DNA from: Cellulomonas soli
Lineage (GTDB): Bacteria > Actinomycetota > Actinomycetes > Actinomycetales > Cellulomonadaceae
Length of the DNA: 64,000 bases
NCBI RefSeq assembly: GCF_013409305.1
Contig: NZ_JACBZJ010000001.1
Location: 1,922,001-1,986,000, forward strand
Direction: 5' to 3'
In this document: one piece after another, positions 25,560 to 35,200 of the stretch
Position numbering within the stretch: the stretch's first letter is position 1
Layout of the letters: the number at the start of each line of letters is the position of its first letter
The notes under the pieces: generated by a model
What the model saw: the letters and a program-made list of their open reading frames with translations, nothing else
The model's database searches: none
Told to the model about the DNA's origin: nothing
Position numbers and translations under genes: made by a program

Positions 25560-26692
25560 CCGGCTCGGAGGTCGCTGCGCGCACGTGCGCGCACTGCGGC
25601 ACGATCGCGGCCGCCGATGCCGTGTTCTGCGAGGCGTGCGGGGCCGACCTGCCGGTCCTGGCGACGGTGGCGGCTGCCGGGGACCCGCGGCCCACGGCGG
25701 CCACGTCGGGCAGCAGCGCCGTGACCACGCCGCTGCGAGCGGTCGCCGCCGCGCACACGGCCGCCGCGGAGACCGCCCCGCTGTGCCCGGACCCGGCGTG
25801 CGGGGGAGCGGTCGACGCCGACGGCTACTGCACGGTGTGCGGCACGCTCGCCCCGCGTCCGCGGGACCACATGGTCGAGGCTCCCGCGGTCTGGGTCGCC
25901 TCGGAGTCGGACCGGGGTCGGCGTCACCACCGCAACGAGGACGCAGCCGCGCTGGCCGCCGATGCGGCGCCCGGCAGCTGGGCGGCCCTCGTGGTGTGCG
26001 ACGGGGTGTCGACCTCCGAGAGCTCGCACGTGGCGTCGTTGGCCGCGGCGCGCGCGGCCCGGGACGTCCTGGCGCGCGAGCGCGGTGCGGGCCTCGCGCA
26101 GGGGTCGGCGCTGCAGGCGCTGTCGGCCGGCCGGCTCGTGGCCGCGGGTGCTGCGGCGGCCCGCGCGGTCGCGGCGGTCACGCTCGCCGAGCACGTCGAC
26201 TCGCCGCCGTCCTGCACGTTCGTCGCGGCGCTCGTCGAGGGGCACCGGGTGACGGTCGGGAACGTCGGCGACTCGCGCGCGTACTGGGTGCCCGACGCCG
26301 GTGAGGGTCAGGTGCTGACCGGGGACGACTCGGTCGCGGCCGACCAGGTGCGCGCGGGTGTCCCGCGCACGCAGGCCGAGGCCGGACCGCAGGCGCACGC
26401 GATCACCCGGTGGCTGGGCGTCGACGCCGAGGACCAGGTCCCGACGGTGACGCACCTGCAGGTTGCGGAGCCTGGTTGGCTGGTGCTCTGCTCCGACGGG
26501 TTGTGGAACTACTGCTCGGAGGCGAGCGACCTGGCGGACCTGGTGCGCGGGGCGGTCGCGTCCGCGGGCGGCGACCCGGCCGCGGCGTGCACGTCGTTGG
26601 TCGACTGGGCGAACGAGCAGGGTGGCAAGGACAACATCACGGTGGCGCTGGCCCGGCTCGGCGCGACGACCGACGAAGGAGAACCCGCATGA
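25556..26692 (+). CDS. PP2C-family protein phosphatase with two N-terminal zinc ribbons
   Basis: A 378-residue metal-dependent phosphatase. Two zinc ribbons precede the catalytic domain: CAHCGTIAAADAVFCEACG (about 10-28) and CPDPACGGAVDADGYCTVCG (about 77-96). The PP2C core has RRHHRNEDA, VVCDGVS, GNVGDSRAYW, ITRWLG, LVLCSDGLWNY and GGKDNITVA, covering the manganese- or magnesium-binding aspartates. It should reverse phosphorylation by the adjacent PknG. ATG 25556 overlaps the pknG stop (ATGA); an in-frame ATG at 25544 behind a GAGG is a possible alternative. The second ribbon shares DGYCxVCG with PknG. Confidence 0.93.
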   Translation: MTGSEVAARTCAHCGTIAAADAVFCEACGADLPVLATVAAAGDPRPTAATSGSSAVTTPLRAVAAAHTAAAETAPLCPDPACGGAVDADGYCTVCGTLAPRPRDHMVEAPAVWVASESDRGRRHHRNEDAAALAADAAPGSWAALVVCDGVSTSESSHVASLAAARAARDVLARERGAGLAQGSALQALSAGRLVAAGAAAARAVAAVTLAEHVDSPPSCTFVAALVEGHRVTVGNVGDSRAYWVPDAGEGQVLTGDDSVAADQVRAGVPRTQAEAGPQAHAITRWLGVDAEDQVPTVTHLQVAEPGWLVLCSDGLWNYCSEASDLADLVRGAVASAGGDPAAACTSLVDWANEQGGKDNITVALARLGATTDEGEPA

Positions 26693-27972
26693 GCAGCTTC
26701 ACGGCCGCGGTCTACCAGAACGAGTTCCTGGCCGACGGGTCGACCGACGTGCACGCGATCGTCACGGTCGAGTGCACCGGCGCGGGTCAGGCCGGTCAGC
26801 AGGGCACGGGCGAGGCCGCCGAGCTGATCATCGTCGACTGCTCCGGCTCGATGGGGCCCGAGGGCATCCGGGCGGTCCAGGCGGCGGCCGCCGCGGCGCT
26901 CGACCAGATCCTGGACGGCACGTGGTTCGCCGTCGTGGCGGGCAACCACCAGGCCTACGTCCTCTACCCGTACAACCCGCAGCGGCTCACGCTGGCGCGC
27001 ATGTCGCCGCAGGCACGGCAGGAGGCGCAGGCGTCGCTCGCGGCGTTGCGGCCCGAGGGCGGCACGGCCATGGGCACGTGGCTCGAGCTGGCGGCGACCC
27101 TGGTGCGGACGGCGCCGACCGTGACGCAGCGGCACGCGATCCTGCTGACCGACGGCAAGAACCAGCACGAGACGCCGGCCGAGCTCGACGCGCGGGTGCG
27201 TACGGCGGTCGGCACGCTGCAGGTCGACTGCCGTGGGGTGGGCGCGGACTGGGAGGTCGGCGAGCTGCGCCGGATCGCCCAGGCGCTGCTGGGCACGGTC
27301 GACCTGATCCCGCGGCCCGACCAGATGGCCGAGGAGTTCGCCTCGCTCATGCGGGCGTCGATGGCACGTGGTGTCGCGGCGGCCGAGCTGCGGGTGTGGG
27401 CGCCGCAGGGCGCGCAGGTGCTGTTCGTGCGGCAGGTCTCGCCGTCCGTCGAGGATCTCTCGGCGCGGCGCAGCGAGGTCAATGCGCTGACCGGCGCGTA
27501 CCCGACGGGTTCGTGGGGCGACGAGTCGCGCGACTTCCACGTGGCGGTCCGGCTGCCGGCCTCGCGGCCGCTGGGTCAGGAGCAGCTGGCGGCGCGCGTA
27601 CAGCTGGTCGTGGGCGGCGAGGTGCAGTCGCAGGGTCTGGTGAAGGCGAAGTGGTCGGACGACGACGAGCTGACGGCCCGGATCAACCCGGAGGTCGCGC
27701 ACTACACGGGTCAGGCCGAGCTGGCCGAGGCGATCCAGGAGGGTCTGGCGGCGAAGGCCTCGGGTGACGACCGGACGGCGACCGCGAAGCTCGGACGGGC
27801 GGCCCAGCTGGCGGCCGAGACCGGCAACGAGGAGGCGACCGCGAAGCTGCGCAAGGTCGTCGACATCGAGGAGCCGGCGACCGGCAAGGTGCGCCTCAAG
27901 CGTCAGGTCGACCGGCTCGACGAGATGGCGCTGGACACGGCCTCGACGAAGACGACCCGGGTGAAGCGGTGA
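26689..27972 (+). CDS. VWA-domain protein
   Basis: A 427-residue cytosolic protein. The von Willebrand A domain has a complete-looking metal site: IIVDCSGSMG (Asp50, Ser52, Ser54), GGTAMGTWLELA and ILLTDGKNQH. It is followed by a beta-rich region (VAAAELRVWAPQGAQVLFVR onward) and a helical, charged tail (LAEAIQEGLAAKASGDDRTA to RVKR). VWA proteins of this kind act as metal-dependent protein-binding platforms and often pair with AAA+ ATPases; one is encoded in this operon. GAAGGAG precedes ATG 26689, which overlaps the phosphatase stop. Partner unknown. Confidence 0.9.
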   Translation: MSSFTAAVYQNEFLADGSTDVHAIVTVECTGAGQAGQQGTGEAAELIIVDCSGSMGPEGIRAVQAAAAAALDQILDGTWFAVVAGNHQAYVLYPYNPQRLTLARMSPQARQEAQASLAALRPEGGTAMGTWLELAATLVRTAPTVTQRHAILLTDGKNQHETPAELDARVRTAVGTLQVDCRGVGADWEVGELRRIAQALLGTVDLIPRPDQMAEEFASLMRASMARGVAAAELRVWAPQGAQVLFVRQVSPSVEDLSARRSEVNALTGAYPTGSWGDESRDFHVAVRLPASRPLGQEQLAARVQLVVGGEVQSQGLVKAKWSDDDELTARINPEVAHYTGQAELAEAIQEGLAAKASGDDRTATAKLGRAAQLAAETGNEEATAKLRKVVDIEEPATGKVRLKRQVDRLDEMALDTASTKTTRVKR

Positions 27973-28733
27973 GCGCCGGCACCTGCCCGCAGGGGCACCT
28001 GTCGCAGGCGGACGACTACTGCGACGTGTGCGGGGCGCCGATGACGGCCGCGGCACCTGCGGCGGCGCCCGCTGCTCCCGCCCCCGCCGCCTCGTCGTCC
28101 GCGACCCCGGCCGCGGCGGGACCGACGGCCGAGGTGCCGTGCCCGAACTGCTCGCTGCCGAACCTGCCTGGTGCGCTGTTCTGCGAGGGCTGCGGCTACG
28201 ACTTCACGACGGGGGCGCTGCCGCGTACCGCGGTGCCGGCGACGGTCCCGGACGTGAACGCGGCGGCTCCCGACGCGGCGGTGACCCTGTCGGCGCCGGT
28301 CGCGCCGGCCGTCCCGCTGGAGTGGGTGGCCGAGCTGTGGGTCGACCCGGACTGGTACGCCGAGCAGGACTCGACCGAGCCGTGCCCGTCGCCGGGGCTG
28401 CCGGTGTCCGTGCCGCTCACCGTCCGGTCGCTGCTGGTGGGTCGGGTGTCGCGCTCGCGGGGCATCCACCCGGAGATCGACTGCGACGGTGACGAGGCGG
28501 TGAGCCGGCGGCAGGCGCAGCTGACGACAGACGGCACGCGCTGGTTCGTCGAGGACCTCGCGTCGTCGAACGGCACGTACGTGGGCCCGGCCTCCGGTCC
28601 GCTGCCGACGGTGCCCCTGACGCCGGGGCAGCGCCGCGAGCTCGCGGAGGACGACCGCGTGTACGTCGGTGCGTGGACGCGCCTGGTGGTGCGGCGTGCG
28701 ACGCCGGAGGAGCAGGTCTCGGGCGTGGTCTGA
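27969..28733 (+). CDS. FHA-domain protein with two N-terminal zinc ribbons
   Basis: A 254-residue protein. Zinc ribbons CPQGHLSQADDYCDVCG (about 6-22) and CPNCSLPNLPGALFCEGCG (about 58-76) flank an alanine/proline linker. A forkhead-associated domain at about 150-245 shows LLVGRVSRSRGI, DEAVSRRQAQL, WFVEDLASSNGTYVG, the phosphothreonine-binding Arg, Ser and Asn pattern. It is the natural candidate to read phosphorylation made by PknG or removed by the PP2C protein of the same operon. It is not GarA/OdhI, which is shorter and lacks ribbons. GTG 27969 overlaps the VWA stop. Last gene of the operon. Confidence 0.92.
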   Translation: MSAGTCPQGHLSQADDYCDVCGAPMTAAAPAAAPAAPAPAASSSATPAAAGPTAEVPCPNCSLPNLPGALFCEGCGYDFTTGALPRTAVPATVPDVNAAAPDAAVTLSAPVAPAVPLEWVAELWVDPDWYAEQDSTEPCPSPGLPVSVPLTVRSLLVGRVSRSRGIHPEIDCDGDEAVSRRQAQLTTDGTRWFVEDLASSNGTYVGPASGPLPTVPLTPGQRRELAEDDRVYVGAWTRLVVRRATPEEQVSGVV

Positions 28734-28778
28734 GCCGGATGGGGAGCGGCCCGTGCGGCTGCGTTCTCGCCTGGCGGC

Positions 28779-28803
28779 GCGGGGGATCGGCGCGGTCCCC
28801 CGC
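28779..28803 (+). terminator. Candidate terminator of the telA-FHA operon
   Basis: GCGGGGGA (28779-28786) pairs with TCCCCCGC (28796-28803) across a 9-base loop, 46 bases after the last stop of the operon. It has no T-run, as is usual in actinobacteria. It ends just before the metal-type operator of the next gene. Confidence 0.5.
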
Positions 28804-28818
28804 GTGTGGCCTGCGCTG

Positions 28819-28847
28819 TTGCCGGGATACCCCTGGGGGTATAGGTT
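28819..28847 (+). promoter_or_regulatory. Promoter with CsoR/RicR-like operator in the spacer
   Basis: A -35-like TTGCCG (28819-28824) and -10-like TAGGTT (28842-28847) are separated by 17 bases. The spacer holds ATACCCC-TG-GGGGTAT (28827-28842), a perfect 7-bp inverted repeat of the form bound by copper-sensing CsoR/RicR-family repressors. A repressor bound there would block RNA polymerase directly. The regulator itself is not in the window. Confidence 0.65.
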
Positions 28848-28901
28848 CACTCCCGAACCTGACGTCCGCCCCCACGGCGGCCCGCCCGAAGGAGATCCCC
28901 C

Positions 28902-29018
28902 ATGTGCAGTCCTGCCCGCTGTTCGCGTTGCGGCAAGGTCACCTGGACCGGCTGCGGCATGCACGTCGACTCCGTGATGGCGGACGTGCCGCCGGCGGAG
29001 CAGTGCACCTGCCGCTGA
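28902..29018 (+). CDS. 38-residue six-cysteine microprotein
   Basis: MCSPARCSRCGKVTWTGCG and onward, ending EQCTCR: six cysteines (2, 7, 10, 18, 35, 37) and one histidine in 38 residues. ATG 28902 follows a strong GAAGGAG. Similar short CxxCGK-TW-GCG-H proteins occur in many actinobacteria as hypotheticals. The cysteine pairing C-x2-C plus the terminal C-x-C suggests zinc or copper binding. The upstream CsoR/RicR-like operator makes a metallothionein-like role attractive, as for mycobacterial MymT under RicR, but it is not MymT by sequence. It is followed by a hairpin terminator. Confidence 0.75.
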   Translation: MCSPARCSRCGKVTWTGCGMHVDSVMADVPPAEQCTCR

Positions 29019-29046
29019 GCCCCGACGGGGTCGTCCCCCGGCAGGA

Positions 29047-29092
29047 CGTGGCCACGAGCTGCCCGCTCCCGGCGCGGCGGCTCGTGGCCACG
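29047..29092 (+). terminator. Hairpin terminator after the six-cysteine microprotein
   Basis: A 13-bp perfect stem (29047-29059 with 29080-29092) around a 20-base GC-rich loop, starting 29 bases after the stop codon. It isolates the metal-responsive unit from the glycosidase locus downstream. Confidence 0.7.
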
Positions 29093-29134
29093 GTGCTGCT
29101 CGGCCCGCAGGTCGATCTTCGCTGATACCGAAAA

Positions 29135-29145
29135 CACCGAAAAGG
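29135..29145 (+). promoter_or_regulatory. Candidate LacI operator upstream of the GH121-like gene
   Basis: CACCGAAAAGG here is identical to 40520-40530 in the promoter of the sugar-binding-protein gene, in the same orientation. A partial copy, ACCGAAAAC, lies just before it at 29128. The site is 74 bases ahead of the GTG start, so the LacI encoded at 39316 may control both transcripts. The right half of the palindrome seen at 40532 is weak here. Confidence 0.45.
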
Positions 29146-29218
29146 GTTGCTGCCGCGTGGCGGCCATGGCACGCTTCGGGTGAATTCGTTGCTTTCTCAG
29201 CGTAGAGAGGCGTTCGAC

Positions 29219-32200
29219 GTGACCCCGACCGCACCCTTGCGACACCGGGCGCGCCGCCCGCTCGTCGCCGGACTCGCAACCCTTTGCCTTGCCGCGACCG
29301 GCCTCGCACCGCTGGCCGCAGCCGCAGCGCCCGGCGCCGAGGTGCCGCAGTCCAGCCTCGGGTACCCGACCTTCACCGGCTCCCCGAACCCGGTGCCCGC
29401 CACGGGTGTGGACTACACGCCGTCGGCCTACCTGCAGCAGGTCTTCGACCAGGACGTCGCCCAGGGGGCCGGCACCGCACCGGGACAGGACTTCTGGATC
29501 GACCGGATGCTGGCCCGCACCGGCCCGATGTACGACGCCACGGAGAACCTCGTCGCGTTCACCCGCGGGCGCGCCGTGTTCATGAAGACGCACACCCCGA
29601 CCGCGCTCGGCTGGGACGGCGACGTCGCCTACTGGGAGTCGCTCGGCAACGGCGGCGCGTTCACGTACACCGTCACCGTCGGCGGCACACCCGTCACGCT
29701 CACCGAGCAGCCCTCGCAGCGTCGGCAGACCCCGAGCTACTTTTCCAGCGTGTTCACCGGCAGCGGCCTGGTGCTCGAGCAGACGAAGTACATCACCGAC
29801 CAGGACGTCATGGTCGCCGGCATCGAGGTCACCGACACCAGCGGTGCGGCGCGCGCCGTGCAGCTCGTGGCCACCTCCCCGCAGACCACGCACGCCGAGG
29901 GCGACGAGCTCGTCGGCGGCGAGCGCGTCTTCAACGACCTGACCACGGTCTACCCGCGGCTGTCCGGCGACGGGTTCACGGCGCAGGGCCAGACCCTCGT
30001 GGCCGACCTCGCCGTACCCGCCGGCGGCTCGGCGACCACCAAGCTGCAGCTCGGGATGCTCACCGACGAGCGCCCGGCCACCGCGGCCGACTACGCCGCC
30101 TACCGGGCCGCGAGCCCCGCCGAGGCGTTCCGCACCCACGTCACCGCCTACAACCAGTGGTGGGTCGACAACGTCCCCTACCTCGACACGCCCTCGGACG
30201 ACATCGACAAGACGCTCTTCTACCGCTGGTGGCTCATGCGGTTCAACTACCTCGACGCGGACATCCCCGGCAACGACTACCAGTTCCCGACGTCCATGGA
30301 AGGCGTGCTCGGCTACGACAACGCGATCGTGCTGACGGTCGGCATGTTCGTCGACGACCTCAAGTACTTCCGCGACCCGGCCTACTCCTACGGGCCCGTG
30401 GTCTCCGTCGGCGAGACGTCCAAGGGCGGCAAGTTCGTCGACAACCCCGGCGACCCCGCGAACTGGTCGAACAGCTACACCCAGTACATCACCGAGGCCG
30501 CCTGGCGGGCCTACGAGCTGCACGGCGGACCGGGCGCGATCGGCGCCACCCTCGGCCAGCACTCCCAGGACGACGTCGAGGGCCTGCTCGCCGCCTACGA
30601 CTCCAACGACAACGGCCTCATCGAGTACTCGTGGGGCGCGATGACCGGTAACGACGCCGACGCCGTCTCGTTCCACTGGACCGGCCACGGCGCGAACATG
30701 GACCGCACCGAGAGCGCCTACCTGTACTCCAACGCCAAGGCCGCCGCCGAGCTGTTCCGCGTCGCCGGGCAGGACGAGAAGGCCGCGCACATGGACGCGC
30801 TGGCCGCCCGTGTCCGGGCCGCCGTGCTGAAGTACCTGTGGGAGCCCGCGCAGTCCGCACCCGACAAGGTCGGGCTCACGGGCAACCTGCTCAAGCACCG
30901 CATGACGCAGGACGGCACGCTCAACCCGTACAAGGAGATCAACAACTACTACCCGTTCACCGTCGGCCTCATGCCGAAGCAGGGCGATGCCGACTACGAC
31001 CCGTCGTACGTCGAGGCGCTGCGCCTGTTCGCCGACGCCGACCAGTACCCGGTGTTCCCCTTCTACACGGCCGACCAGGTCGACAAGGCGGACTCCCCGG
31101 AGGCCGGGTCGAACAACTTCTCGGTCATCAACTCGACCGTCATGTTCCGCATGCTGGCCTCGGTGCTGCGCGACTACCCCTCGCCGTACATCGACGCCGA
31201 CACCTACAAGCAGCTCCTGTACTGGAACGCGTGGTCGCACTACCAGGGCGGCGACAACCGGCAGCCCAACCAGAACGAGTTCTGGTCGAACGGCTCCGCG
31301 GCCGGCGGCGGGTCGATCGGGTACCGCTCGTGGATCCACCACACGATCCTCGGCGCGACCAACTTCACCGTGATCGAGGACGCCATGGGCCTGCGGCCCC
31401 GCGCCGACGGCAAGGTCGAGTTCGACCCGATCGACATCGACTGGCCGTACTTCACGGTGGACAACGTCCGCTACCACGACCGCGACCTGTCGGTCGTGTG
31501 GGACGAGACCGGCGACCACTACGGGCCCTCGGTGCCGGCCGGGTACTCGGTGTACCTCGACGGTGAGCTCGCCTTCACGGTCGACGACCTCGCGCACGTG
31601 GTCTACGACCCGGCGACCGGCCAGGTCGAGCTGCCCGACGGCGGCGCACAGGTCGTGACGTCGACCGGCACCACGCTGGCCGCCGCGTCCGACGTCCGGT
31701 TCGAGGCCGGCTCCCGCGTGGTCGACGTGTTCGCCAAGGCGGGCACCGACATCGCCACGGAGTCCACCGGCTCGGTGGATCTTGCGGCCGGCAGGCCGGT
31801 CACCGCGACCTTCGAGGCGACCGGCCGGGCGGCCACCGCCGCGGTCGACGGCTCCACCGCCAACGAGCCGTTCTGGGGCACCGCAGGCTCGCCCAACGCC
31901 ACCGACCAGCTCGAGGTCGACCTCGGCTCCGCGCAGCCCGTCGACGACGTGCGGCTCTACTTCTACCGCTCGTCGTCCACCGCGACCGTCGCCGGGTACG
32001 CCGCCCCGTCGCTGTACACGCTCGAGTACCGCGACGCAGCCGGGTGGCACGTCATCCCGCAGCAGGCCCGCACGCCCGTCTACTCCACGGCCAACTACAA
32101 CCGGGTCCAGTTCCCGCAGGTCACAGCCGACCGGCTGCGCGTCACCGTGACGCACGCCTCGGGCTTCCGCACGGGGCTCAAGGAGATCCAGGCCTACGCC

Positions 32201-35200
32201 ACCGGGGTGGCGGCACCGCCCGCCACCAACGCCGCACCGAAGGCCTCGGCCTACCGCGACCCGACGTACGACCAGCCCGGCCAGGTGCGCCTCATCGGCA
32301 CCGTCAGCGACGACGCGCAGCCGTCGGGCACCCTGACCAGCAGCTGGTCCGTGCTGAGCGCACCCGCGGGTGCCGAGGCGATCGTCGCGAGCCCCGCGGC
32401 GGCCACCACGGTCGTGCGGTTCGACACCAGCGGCCGTTACGTTCTGCGGCTGACCGCTTCCGACGGTGAGCTCAGCACCGCGACCGACGTCGTCGTGGAC
32501 GCGCAGCTCAGCGCTTCCGCCAAGGTCAACGTCGCCACCGACGCGACCGCCTCGGCCTCCGCGGTCACCGGCTGGAACCGGGTCGCCGCCATCAACGACG
32601 GCAACGCCTCGTACCCGATCGCCGCCGAGAGCGACGCGTGGGCCACGTGGGGCACGGCCGCCGGCGCAGGCAACGCCTACACCGCTCGCCTCACCTGGAC
32701 GACGCCCGTGCGGGTCGACGAGTCGCGCATCCTGTTCCACTCCAACCGCGACCCCGGCGGCATCCTGCCGCCATCGTCGTGGAGCCTGGAGTACCTCGAC
32801 GACGACGGCACCACCTGGCTGCCCGTCCCCGACCCGAGCGGGTACCCGACCGAGGACGGGACGTTCAACGCCGTCACGCACGGGTCGGTGACCACGACCT
32901 CGCTGCGGGCCACGCTCGTCCGCAACGGCTCGTCGTACCCCGGCATCATCGAGTGGCAGGCGCTGGCCGAGGAGCCCGTCGCGGTCGAGCAGGTCGCCGT
33001 GCGCACCCTCGTCGGCACGCCGCCCGTGCTGCCCGGGGCCGTCGAGGTCGTCTACGCCGACGGGACCCGTGCCGAGCGCACCGTGTCCTGGCAGGACGTG
33101 CCCGCGCAGGCGTACGCCGAGCAGGGCGACTTCACCGTCCCCGGCTTCGTGCAGGGCACCTCGCGGCTCGCCCGGGCCACCGTGTGGGTCCGCCCGACCG
33201 ACGCCGTGCAGATCAACACGTTCGCGCCCGTCGCCGTGACCACGGTCGCCGGCACCGCACCGCAGCTGCCCGCCCGGGTGCTCGCCGTGCACAACGACGG
33301 GTCGGAGGCCTCGGTCGCGGTCACCTGGGACGCGATCGACCCGACGCAGTACGCCTCGGCCGGTGAGCTCACCGTGCAGGGCACCGTGGCCGGCACGGAC
33401 AAGCGGCCGCAGGCCACCGTGACCGTCACGTCGTCCGCGCCGCAGGCACCGCAGGTCACGCTCACGGCCGACCCTGCCGTCCCTGCGAGCGGCTGGTTCA
33501 CCGGACCTGTCGCCGTGACGGTCACCGCCACCGACGACACCGACCCGACCCCCGCGGTCGAGGTGCAGCTCGACGGTGGTACCTGGATCGCGTACGCCGC
33601 ACCCGTCACGGTCGGCGCCGACGGGCAGCACGTCGTGCGGGCCCGTGCCACGGACGCCGACGGGTTGGTCTCACCGGTGCAGGCGCTCGCGGTCGCCGTC
33701 GACACCGCGGCGCCGACGGTCACCGCGACCTTCGACGAGAGCCGTCGCCGGCTCACGCTCGCGACCACCGAGACGGGTTCGGGCACCGCATCCGTCGAGT
33801 ACCGCGTGGGCGACGGGCCGTGGACCGTGTACGGCACGGGCGCGACCGTCGCGCAGCAGGCCACGGTGGCCTTCCGTGCCACCGACCGGGCCGGCAACGT
33901 CTCGGCGACCGGCACGCTCGACGTCCCGGCACCCGACCCGGACGCACCGGTCAACATCGCCCCCAACGCGACCGTCACCGTCTCGGCGACGACCACGTGG
34001 AACCGGGCGACCGGCATCACCGACGGCGACGCGACCGTGCCGGTCCAGGCGCAGAGCGCCGCGTGGGGCACCTGGAACATCGCCGGGGACGCCCAGTGGG
34101 CGCGGCTCGACTGGCCCCAGCCGGTGACCACGCAGGCCAGCCGCGTGCTGTTCTTCGACGACGGCGGAGGCATGCGCGCACCGTCGTCGTGGACCCTGGA
34201 GTACCTGCTGGAGGACGGTGCCACCTGGGCGCCCGTGCCGGGGGCCTCGCCGTACACGGTGACGACCGGCGCGTTCGACACGGTCACGCACGAGCCGGTG
34301 ACGACCACGGCGCTGCGCGTCACCCTGACCAAGCCGGCCACCGGGTACGTCGGCCTCGTCGAGTGGGAGGTCGACAGCCTGCCGGTCGTCCCGCTCGCGC
34401 TCGCCGTGCCCACGGAGCCGGTCACCGCCGGTGACGGCTTCACGGCGACGCTCACCGGCGGGGCGCCCGACACGGCCTACGCGGTGACGCTCGAGCCGGA
34501 CGGGCTCGCGCTCGGCACCCTCACCACGGACGCCACCGGCAGCGGCGTGCTGCACACGGCGACCCTGCCGCGTGACCTGGCCGGCGGTGCGCGCACCGTG
34601 CGGGCCGTCGCGGGCGACCGGACCGTCGAGGCGCCGCTCACCGTGCAGGCCGGTCCGGCCGAGGCGGTCGTCGTCGCGGGGACCGTGCAGGTCGTCGGGG
34701 CCCCGCTCGTCGGGCAGGAGCTGCGAGCGGTGACCGAGGGGTGGGGGCCGGACGGCGTCCGCCTGGCCTACCGGTGGTCGGTCGACGGGAAGGTCGTCCG
34801 CGGTGCCACCGCGGCCACCTACACCCCGACGCGGCACGACCGCGGCGACCGGGTGACCGTCGAGGTCACCGGGCACCTCGACGGCTACGAGGGGCGGTCC
34901 GTCACCTCCGAGCCGACCGACGAGGTGGGCACGCCGGTCGTGCAGGCCGGGACGGTCGCCCTGACCGGCACCGCACGCGTCGGTGAGCCGCTGCACGCCA
35001 CCGTCGCCGGCTGGGCGGACGGCGTCCGGCTGCAGTACCGGTGGAAGGTCGACGGTCGCGAGGTGCGCTGGGCCACGCGGTCCACGTTCACGCCGCAGCC
35101 GGGCGACGTCGGCCGCTCGATCGTCGTCGAGGTCCGCGGCAGCAGCCCCGGGTACGACCCCTCCGGATGGGTGTCCTCGCCCCCGACCGTGACCGTGCAG

